Below are positions 26,499-32,124 of a stretch of 32,124 nucleotides of DNA, one piece after another; positions within the stretch are counted from its first letter, which is position 1; every line of letters begins with the position of its first letter. Source of the stretch: Pseudomonadota bacterium (GTDB lineage Bacteria > Pseudomonadota > Gammaproteobacteria > JAKBBU01); assembly GCA_021808365.1 (NCBI GenBank), contig JAKBBU010000023.1:1-32124 (forward strand), read 5' to 3'. The notes below the pieces were generated by a model. It did not search any database. It was not told where the DNA came from and saw nothing but the letters and a program-made list of their open reading frames with translations. The position numbers and the translations under genes were made by a program.

Positions 26499-27881
26499 TT
26501 GAAAACACGTTTCTGCCCCAGCCCCACAGGCGCCATGCATATAGGAAATGTACGTACTGCATTATTTTGTAAGCTCTATGCCATAGCCAAGAAAGGTGTT
26601 TTCTTAGTACGCATTGAAGACACCGATCAAGAACGTTCCAAGGATGAATTTACAAACGCGCTCTTAGAAGATTTACATTGGTTGGGGCTAGATTGGCAGG
26701 AAGGCCCAGAAGTGGGTGGGCCTGCCGCACCTTATTTTCAATCGCAACGCCAGCCGATTTATGATCAATACTATCATGCTCTCGAAGCAAGCGGTCGGGC
26801 CTATCCGTGTTTTTGTTCTGAAGCTGAATTAACCTTGATGCGCAAAGTACAAGTCGCCAGTGGAACAGCACCGCGTTATTCAGGCACCTGCCGATCATTA
26901 TCGGCCGATGAAATTGCTGCGAAACTCGCGGCAGGGTTAAAACCGACGTTGCGTTTTCGTATTCCAGAGCATGAAACGATTTCATTTAAGGATCTCGTGC
27001 ACGGAGAACAAAACTTTAAATCCAATGACATCGGTGATTTTATCATTCGTCGTGGTGATGGCACTTCGCCCTTCATGTTTTGTAATGCAATTGATGATGC
27101 GCTCATGGGCGTGACACATGTGATTCGTGGCCAAGATCATTTAACCAATACGCCACGCCAAATCATGATCCTCGAAGCCTTGGGTCTTCCTATTCCTGAA
27201 TATGGGCATATTTCATTAATCACTGGCGATGATGGCAGTCCGCTGTCCAAGCGAAATGGCAGCCGTAGTGTGCATGAATTACGTGAGCAAGGTTACTTAC
27301 CCTTAGCGATCAATAATTATTTAGCCCGCTTAGGGCATTATTATGAAAATCCAGAGTTCATGAGTTTTGACGTTTTAGCACAGCGATTTGATTGTACGAA
27401 TTTAAGTAAATCGCCGGCACGTTATGATGCAGAACAATTATTGCATTGGCAAAAAGAAGCGATTGCTCATATGAGTGATGAAGCTTTGCTGGGTTGGTTA
27501 AAATCGTCTCTTGAAAACGTTGCAATCAATGATCGCCTTTTATTGATTCAAACCATCAGAGCCAATATTATTTTTCCAGTGGATGCTCAAAAATGGGTGA
27601 TTCAATTATTAGGTACACCAGAACGAAGTCCAGAGTTACTGGCTGAGTTAGCCAAGATCCCGCAAGATTTTTTAATCACCGCAAAACAGGCTGTTTCTGT
27701 ACATGGTACTAATTATCCTGCTGTATGTGATGTTTTAAAAGCAGCTGGATTTAAGGGCAAAGCTTTATTTCATCCTCTTCGCCTTATTTTAACAGGCGCT
27801 GATCAAGGCCCTGAATTAGCCGGTATTTTTCGTCTTTTGGGTCGTGAACGGTTGTTGAAGAGATTGGAACATCGTATTTAA
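26499..27881 (+). CDS. gltX: Glutamate-tRNA ligase
   Basis: Class I aminoacyl-tRNA synthetase charging glutamate. It has RFCPSPTGAMHIGNVRTALF with the HIGH motif (HIGN), RIEDTDQERS, a CFCSEAEL...YSGTCR zinc-like cluster, and a KMSKS-type loop SPLSKRNGS, where many GltX proteins have KRHG. The length of 460 aa is normal. The start must be TTG 26499: the next Met lies inside the HIGH region. The TTG has no clear ribosome-binding site and follows sucD by 5 nt, so coupling to sucD translation is likely. Its stop codon lies at the edge of the palindromic element that follows. Confidence 0.94.
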   Translation: MKTRFCPSPTGAMHIGNVRTALFCKLYAIAKKGVFLVRIEDTDQERSKDEFTNALLEDLHWLGLDWQEGPEVGGPAAPYFQSQRQPIYDQYYHALEASGRAYPCFCSEAELTLMRKVQVASGTAPRYSGTCRSLSADEIAAKLAAGLKPTLRFRIPEHETISFKDLVHGEQNFKSNDIGDFIIRRGDGTSPFMFCNAIDDALMGVTHVIRGQDHLTNTPRQIMILEALGLPIPEYGHISLITGDDGSPLSKRNGSRSVHELREQGYLPLAINNYLARLGHYYENPEFMSFDVLAQRFDCTNLSKSPARYDAEQLLHWQKEAIAHMSDEALLGWLKSSLENVAINDRLLLIQTIRANIIFPVDAQKWVIQLLGTPERSPELLAELAKIPQDFLITAKQAVSVHGTNYPAVCDVLKAAGFKGKALFHPLRLILTGADQGPELAGIFRLLGRERLLKRLEHRI

Positions 27882-28352
27882 CCTGAATTATGGATAAGAA
27901 AAGGCCATCATTGCCACGAAAATACGCTGTTAGCTTCTTCTTCTTTTCACCATTATTGAGAGTATTTTCTCGCAATTATAAAGGTTACGCAATTCGTTGA
28001 CTAATTAATTGCTCTAAAAGCTTCGTCATTGCGAAAAAATACGCTGAACAGTTTTGAAAAGAAGAAGGAACTTACAGCGTATTTTTGAAGCAATCCAGGT
28101 GCTGCGCTTGCTTACGAAGTGATCCTTTCAACATTGTTTCCTGGATTGCCGCGCGATTACGCTGAAATTTCTGTGCTCCTTTTACGATCGTTCAGCGTAA
28201 TCGCTCGCAATGACGACACCTTGGAATTCACAGTTAATTTCTCTCAATAATATGGATTCAAAACTGTCAACAAATTACGTAACCCTTACAGCAATGACGA
28301 AGAATATTTATTTTTCAATCCGTTAGAAATTGCTTATCCATAACTCAGGTTA
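27879..28352. repeat. Nested palindromic, MITE-like element (~474 bp, no gene)
   Basis: Outer 20-nt inverted repeats TAACCTGAATTATGGATAAG (27879 on) and CTTATCCATAACTCAGGTTA (28333-28352) differ at one base. Inside are successive inverted pairs: CCATTATTGAGAG/CTCTCAATAATATGG (27950, 28241), AAGGTTACGCAATTC/AATTACGTAACCCTT (27981, 28273), CTTCGTCATTGC/GCAATGACGAAG (28021, 28291; also TCGCAATGACGA at 28205), AAAAATACGCTG/CAGCGTATTTTT (28035, 28075), GCAATCCAGG/CCTGGATTGC (28090, 28140) and ATTACGCTGAA/TTCAGCGTAAT (28157, 28191). No coding frame is convincing. It looks like palindromes inserted within palindromes. Confidence 0.82.
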
Positions 28353-28569
28353 TTTATATTTCTTAGAAAAACAAGAAGATAAGCCTACGCGTTGACTCAT
28401 AATAAAAGGTAACCGAAGGTATGAATCGTTGACTCATAATTCATGGTAACCGAATGAACCTTTAAAATCTGCTGGATCAATCCAGCTGCTGTGGGCAGAC
28501 CTGTGGGCGATAAGGTGGGAAACACGGATGTTTTCCTCCTTTCGTCCATCAGGTTGTCCACAGCCTCCT

Positions 28570-29046
28570 TTATAACCGTTGACGGACTTTATCCGTGATT
28601 GAAACAAACTCAAAGATCCGTTTCAACTTCTTTTCTATCCTTCGCTTCAATTCAAAAGGATTTAATTCAAAATGCTTTTTTGAAAGTGCATCCTTCATCA
28701 ATTTGCTAATCTTTTCACTGCTCATCAATCGCTCATACGGTGTCTTCGGTACATCGTACCGTTTGTAGTAGCGTGAATTTATTTTTTGCTTCTCAATCAA
28801 TTTCATCGTCGGACAAAAATGATTTTGATAGTCACTCCATTCTTGTCTGTAAAGGTCATTTAATAAATCCACCAGCCGTGGATCATCAAACCGATCATAA
28901 CCCAATAAATGTCGAACATGCGTCCAATTCTTTTGTTCAACATGTGCTTGATCATTCTTTCGATACGGTCTCGAGCGCGTAAATTGAACCACCTTACCTC
29001 GTTGCGTAAAATATCTCAATAAATGATGGTTTAAAAATTCTGAACC
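28570..29046 (-). pseudogene. C-terminal part of the split DDE transposase
   Basis: About 158 codons beginning GSEFLNHHLLRYF, the direct continuation of the N-terminal part at 30629-31327. It contains the third catalytic residue in KNDQAHVEQKNW (DDE glutamate) and a basic C-terminal tail (KRRIEKKLKRIFEF). The open frame runs on to 29106, but those upstream codons (MVNLTLEDYLL...) belong to the IS110-type element, so they are not native sequence. Unlikely to be functional in this state. Confidence 0.88.
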
Positions 29047-29065
29047 GTAGTACCTTTTGAAGGAA

Positions 29066-29137
29066 GTCATAGTTAGGAGATAATCCTCAAGTGTTAAATT
29101 GACCAAAATCTAACCTGAAGGAGTACCTAACTATGAC
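29066..29137 (+). promoter_or_regulatory. 12-bp inverted repeat over the IS110 transposase start codon
   Basis: GTCATAGTTAGG (29066-29077) and CCTAACTATGAC (29126-29137) are exact complements; the right arm contains the ATG at 29133. The ribosome-binding site GAAGGAG (29117-29123) lies in the 48-nt loop. It could be a subterminal recombinase or RNA feature, or an RNA fold limiting translation from read-through transcripts. Confidence 0.6.
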
Positions 29138-30401
29138 CCAGTCTGATCTTAATACAAGTTTGGTCGTTTTAGTAGCCATTGATGTCGCGAAGGCTTCAAA
29201 CGAAGTGTTAATTGAATTACCCACCGGACAGCGAAAAAAGTTAAAAGTGGCAAATGCAATGGAAAGTTATCAATCGTTAATTACTCTTCTTCACGGATTT
29301 AATTTACCGTGTCGGATTGGTTTAGAAGCCACGGGTAATTATCATCGCCCGCTGGCTTATCATCTCCAAGTAGCAGGATTTAAGATTGATCTGATTGCTT
29401 CCTTGGCGGCAGCACGAACACGCGAAGCGATGCATAATTCATGGGATAAAAATGATCCGAAAGATGCACAAGTGATTCTGCATTGCCTGAAAACAGGATT
29501 AGTGCAAACTTATTATGATCCCCTTCTTCATCAATTTAACGATATCCAAGAATTAGCGAAAACCTATCATCAAGTATCCTTACGAAAAGTAAGGGTTCAA
29601 CACAGCATTATGAATCATTATTTACCCCTTTATTTTCCAGAAACGGAAAAATACTTTCATAGCTCTCGGGCTCAATGGTTTACAAGTTTCCTTTATCATT
29701 TTCCTACGCCAAGCTCTATTTTAAAATCGAGTTTTGAAGAATTTGTAAAAGAGGCCGATGCGGTAACGGGTAGAAAAGTGAATAAAAAACTGTGGTTGCT
29801 GGATGTGTATGAAACGGCTCAACACAGTATCGGCTTACCTTTGTCTGAAGAGTCACAAGCCATTGCCATGTTTCGTATCGTCCTTAAAGAGCATAGCGAG
29901 CTCTGCCAACTTATGCAGCATATACAGAAGACCGCAGAAGCTTTTTTAAGTGAACGAAAAGACTATGGGCTGCTCAAAAGTATTCCTGGTATCGGCCCTG
30001 TATTGGCTTTAACTATTCTTGCAGAAGCAGGTGATTTAACGCGTTTTTCTCATTACCGTCAATTTCTTAAATTTTGTGGGTTTGATTTAAGTACGCAACA
30101 ATCAGGCTACTTTCGAGGCCAAAGTAAATTGTCTAAGCATGGTAATGCAACACTGCGCTATGCGTTCTGGATAGCCGGGACAGTCGCCATTCGTCAACGT
30201 GAGAATACATTTAGAAAAAAATATGAAAATTACATCAAGAAGGATCCAACAAATGCAGATTTAAAACGTAAAGCTTATACAGCGGTCGCGGCTAAAATGG
30301 CGCGGGTTGCTTACAGTGTTGTTAAATATCAAACGAATTATCGATGCTACTACCAGGAGCCGATAATACCCAGTGGTGAGATCGCTTCTAACCGGCCGTA
30401 G
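29133..30401 (+). CDS. IS110-family transposase (DEDD recombinase)
   Basis: Site-specific recombinase of IS110 elements. The N-terminal RuvC-like domain has the four acidic residues in order: D17 (AIDVAK), E65 (LEATGNYH), D108 and D111 (NDPKDAQ). A coiled middle is followed by the C-terminal Tnp domain, with SIPGIGPVLALTILAEAG and a QSGYFRGQSKLSKHGNATLR segment whose serine S324 is the likely nucleophile. At 422 aa it is long for the IS1111 group (often 310-350 aa). GAAGGAG lies 9 nt before the ATG. The gene is intact, so the element may be active. Confidence 0.93.
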   Translation: MTQSDLNTSLVVLVAIDVAKASNEVLIELPTGQRKKLKVANAMESYQSLITLLHGFNLPCRIGLEATGNYHRPLAYHLQVAGFKIDLIASLAAARTREAMHNSWDKNDPKDAQVILHCLKTGLVQTYYDPLLHQFNDIQELAKTYHQVSLRKVRVQHSIMNHYLPLYFPETEKYFHSSRAQWFTSFLYHFPTPSSILKSSFEEFVKEADAVTGRKVNKKLWLLDVYETAQHSIGLPLSEESQAIAMFRIVLKEHSELCQLMQHIQKTAEAFLSERKDYGLLKSIPGIGPVLALTILAEAGDLTRFSHYRQFLKFCGFDLSTQQSGYFRGQSKLSKHGNATLRYAFWIAGTVAIRQRENTFRKKYENYIKKDPTNADLKRKAYTAVAAKMARVAYSVVKYQTNYRCYYQEPIIPSGEIASNRP

Positions 30402-30628
30402 AGGGAAAACCTCGTAGATAATGTTATGACTTTCCACTGGGACCTTATTTTGTTTTAAGTACGGTGAAGGCTTTATCCACGATAAAGACCTTGTGTCACT
30501 ATGGTAAAAAAAGTTCTCAATAGGCAGTGGAAACCCTGGGACATTGATGATTAACGTTCAAAAAGTCTCCGTTGCAGGAGAACAGAGAGGGTTTTACCCT
30601 AATTAAAACTTGACTTAAGAGTTAGTAC
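30402..30628 (+). ncRNA. Candidate bridge RNA region in the IS110 right end
   Basis: A non-coding segment with dense secondary structure. TTTCCACTG (30431-30439) pairs with CAGTGGAAA (30525-30533), enclosing AAGGCTTTAT-CCACG-ATAAAGACCTT (30467-30492, 10 bp with one bulge). Then come TCTCC-GTTGCA-GGAGA (30566-30581) and AGGGT-TTT-ACCCT (30588-30600). IS1111-type elements are known to encode a guide RNA with target- and donor-binding loops in this position. I did not find convincing guide matches by eye. Confidence 0.55.
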
Positions 30629-31327
30629 GTTGTCACAATCAAAGCCCAATATCTCAAAAGGAAGCCCTTTTTCAATACTTTTTATCTGCTCAATGACCCC
30701 ACTTGAACCCTTATTCCAGGTCGCCCTATTTTCTGTCCACGTACTGTCTATATCCGTTAACGTTAAACTCCATACAAAATCTCCTGATAACGAATTGCCG
30801 CAATGGGCAACTGTATCGGCTTCCAGGTAACCTGGACAGGTTACGTCCCAGTGATCCGTTTTAATCGGGATCTGATTCTTCAATAAACGACCCGGCTTTG
30901 TTCCACTTAATCCCTTGTGCGGATAGCGTACACGAATCGGTTTAAGCAGGCGATCCAAGGTTGATGGGCTGATGTAAAGTAATTGCTCTCGAATATCCTT
31001 CTCGAGTGCACCGTGCTCTTGCTCGTAAAAGAGCAACCAATCTTTCAACGCTGATTTAAGCCGCTTGCTGCAGAGCTGATCACTCGCCAACCAAATCGCC
31101 CTCAGCGGAACAAGAATTTTTTCTACCTCATACCGGGGCCTCCGGCCCCGCTTCTGTAAGACCTTTCGCTGACCCTCTGTCTTCCTCAGGAGCCGTATCG
31201 CATACTTCCGAGCATACCCTCGGTTAGCGCAAAATTCGTCTAAAATCACTCCTTTTTGAACCCGATTTGACTTCTTGTAACGCTTCCGAATCACCCCTAA
31301 ATCATCACCTTTTTTACCCTGACTCAT
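30629..31327 (-). pseudogene. N-terminal part of the split DDE transposase
   Basis: From ATG 31327 (MSQGKKGDDLGVIRKRY), with GGAGG 5 nt upstream supplied by the terminal repeat. It carries a helix-turn-helix-like N-terminus (GVILDEFCANRGYARKYAIRLL), then the integrase core with the first aspartate in YLEADTVAH and the second in GFDCDN, where it is cut by the IS110-type insertion. The frame continues about nine codons into the insert and stops at 30599. Joined with 28570-29046 the protein would be about 391 aa with all three DDE residues. An in-frame TTG at 31360 lies inside the repeat and is less likely as the start. Confidence 0.88.
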
Positions 31328-31455
31328 AGCACCTCCTCGGTTACTTTTAATATGAGTCAACGATTCCCTTTTTGGGCCTCCTTCGGTTACTTTTAATATG
31401 AGTCAATTCGCAGTCTCTTTAATGAGCTGACAGTCACAAAAAGAGGGAGTAACAT

Positions 31456-31707
31456 ATGAACGCACAAAATAATAGTCGCCCTATTTTAAATGACGATGTG
31501 CGTGCAGCTCACGGGTATCATCAAGCCGCAGAACAAGGCGATGTGTGTGCGCAAACCCATTTAGGTTGGATGTATGCCCATGGACAGGGCGTGCTTCAAG
31601 ACAAACTGCTTGCCTTGCATTGGTATCGCAAAGCCGCGGAGCAAGGTGATACCCTTGCCAAAAATAATTTGAAAAAGATGAATGAAAAGAAAACAGGCAT
31701 AGCCTGA
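31456..31707 (+). CDS. Small Sel1-repeat protein
   Basis: An 83-aa protein made of one and a half Sel1-like (TPR-related) repeats: AAEQGDVCAQTHLGWMYAHG and LALHWYRKAAEQGDTLAKNNL, with the usual G-G spacing and AAEQGD corners. No signal peptide or membrane segment. GAGGGAG (31442-31448) supports ATG 31456. It begins 50 bp outside the insertion-sequence end. SLR proteins mediate protein-protein contacts, but with so few repeats this may be a fragment of a larger protein or a stand-alone adaptor. The imperfect hairpin just after it (31708-31744) may end its transcript. Confidence 0.8.
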   Translation: MNAQNNSRPILNDDVRAAHGYHQAAEQGDVCAQTHLGWMYAHGQGVLQDKLLALHWYRKAAEQGDTLAKNNLKKMNEKKTGIA

Positions 31708-31744
31708 GCAATCTAGTTGGAGTTATGCACACCACTAGATTTGC
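31708..31744 (+). terminator. Imperfect hairpin after the Sel1 gene
   Basis: GCAATCTAGT (31708-31717) pairs with ACTAGATTTGC (31734-31744) with one extra base. It starts at the base after the Sel1 stop. No T-run follows, so termination is doubtful. Confidence 0.35.
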
Positions 31745-31845
31745 TAGGGGTCGTTGGGTCTCATAGAGGGGATTTAATGGAAACACCTACTCTTTCTGCA
31801 TAATAAATATGAAACGGGGTATTATTTTTCAGTGGGTAGTGCATT

Positions 31846-31883
31846 ATTCATGCTTTCATGAATAGGAAGAGAATGTTTATAAT
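31846..31883 (+). promoter_or_regulatory. Promoter-like TATAAT with palindromic operator candidate
   Basis: A perfect -10 TATAAT (31878-31883) lies 45 nt before ATG 31928. The expected -35 area (31854-31860) is inside the palindrome ATTCATG-CTTT-CATGAAT (31846-31863), which could bind a dimeric regulator. The -35 itself is weak (TTTCAT or TTCATG), consistent with a regulated promoter. Confidence 0.4.
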
Positions 31884-31927
31884 TTGTTCTATAGAAGTTT
31901 TTTTCTTTTTTAGGGATACAGAAAAAA

Positions 31928-32124
31928 ATGAGTGATAAAAGTAAACTAGAACTTAACCAGATCAAAGCTAAAGAATGAATTATCTATCTATTTAGAAGGT
32001 TCTTGTAAATTTCAAGTGGGTAAACAGGCTGGATTAAGCTTGCTAAAATCGAGCCCACCCGTGATCAAATATACAATGGTTCTGAAGTGTTTAAATTTAT
32101 ATCCTCGTGCTTTTCGCTTAGCCG
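31928..32124 (+). pseudogene. Possibly frameshifted unknown gene, open to the window end
   Basis: ATG 31928 opens MSDKSKLELNQIKAKE and stops at TGA 31976-31978. The +1 frame from 31977 continues ELSIYLEGSCKFQVGKQAGL and stays open for 49 codons to the window end, with no start codon of its own nearby. Skipping one base at the TGA would join the two into a continuous hydrophilic protein. I do not recognise the family. It may be a degraded gene, a sequencing error or, less likely, a programmed frameshift. It has a promoter-like region upstream. Confidence 0.45.

Larger units (their letters stand above)
29047..30628 (+). mobile_element. IS110/IS1111-family insertion sequence, 1582 bp
   Basis: Removing 1582 bp joins AACC to GTTGTC and restores the codons GAC AAC GGT TCA GAA, the DNGSE motif of the host transposase. 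The dinucleotide GT is present at both junctions (29047-29048 and 30629-30630), so the boundary is known to within 2 nt, consistent with core-dinucleotide recombination. There are no terminal inverted repeats, typical of IS110. Non-coding ends: 86 bp left, 227 bp right; the long right end is the IS1111-type arrangement. Confidence 0.92.
28392..31406 (-). mobile_element. DDE-transposase insertion sequence with doubled terminal repeats, split by an IS110-type element
   Basis: Each end carries two copies of a ~25-bp unit TTGACTCAT(A/T)(A/T)T...GTAACCGA: at 28392-28418 and 28429-28454 on the left, and inverted at 31338-31360 and 31382-31406 on the right. Between them is one minus-strand transposase gene, cut in two. 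Without the 1582-bp insert the element would be about 1.43 kb. The non-coding left side (28455-28569) contains a GCTGGAT-CA-ATCCAGC hairpin. I see no clear target duplication outside the ends. The transposase resembles ISNCY/IS1202- or IS481-like integrase-fold proteins; the exact family is not assigned. Confidence 0.8.

Noticed and set aside
29047-29106. N-terminal extension (MVNLTLEDYLL...) of the C-terminal transposase fragment
   Set aside because: These codons come from the left end of the IS110-type element read on the opposite strand. The native codons begin at 29046.
30458-30574. Six-base matches of the IS110 right end to its target and donor junction
   Set aside because: Six-base matches in about 230 nt are expected by chance when several windows are tried, and they do not sit in clear internal loops as paired left and right guides.
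30599-30628. Last nine codons (VLTLKSSFN) of the N-terminal transposase fragment
   Set aside because: They are read from the right end of the IS110-type insert up to a chance stop.
31456-31707. Sel1-repeat protein as a secreted effector
   Set aside because: Too short and with no secretion signal that I can see; Sel1 repeats are common in non-secreted proteins.

Overview
The window looks like chromosome of a gammaproteobacterium of moderately low GC. The main clue is the tight order sdhCDAB ... sucAB, sucCD, together with a WaaF-type LPS heptosyltransferase and proteins whose style recalls the Legionella/Coxiella branch. The lineage is an inference from protein character and gene order; no database was searched.

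Layout. (1) Bases 1-106 are the 3' part of a 5S rRNA, the end of an rRNA operon on the + strand. (2) Bases 250-2521 hold a compact minus-strand operon with touching reading frames: waaF, tdk and an unrecognised exported protein. (3) Bases 2811-15655 (+) hold a catalase, a very large cyclic beta-1,2-glucan synthase (NdvB/ChvB type, about 2855 aa) starting 6 nt after it, then galU and a phosphoglucose isomerase. GalU and Pgi plausibly feed UDP-glucose to the glucan synthase. (4) Bases 15730-27881 (+) are a TCA-cycle block: sdhCDAB, a rhodanese-domain membrane protein, a glutaredoxin, sucA, sucB, sucC, sucD and gltX. (5) Bases 27879-31406 are a mobile and repeat island. It holds a ~474-bp nested palindromic, MITE-like element and a DDE-transposase insertion sequence with doubled terminal repeats. 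The transposase gene of that IS is split exactly in its catalytic DNGSEF motif by an IS110/IS1111-type element. (6) Bases 31456-32124 hold a small Sel1-repeat protein and the start of a gene that looks frameshifted and runs off the window.

The most interesting feature is the IS110-family element. Its ends can be fixed to within 2 nt because removing 1582 bp restores the interrupted transposase frame. Its ~227-nt non-coding right end folds into several strong hairpins, which is where a bridge (guide) RNA is expected for IS1111-like members. The window is also rich in palindromic repeats of several unrelated families: GTAG-headed REP/BIME units, GTCATTCCCGC-type repeats, a palindrome inserted in frame inside ndvB, a repeat that supplies the last codons of ndvB, and hairpins between the sdh and suc genes.
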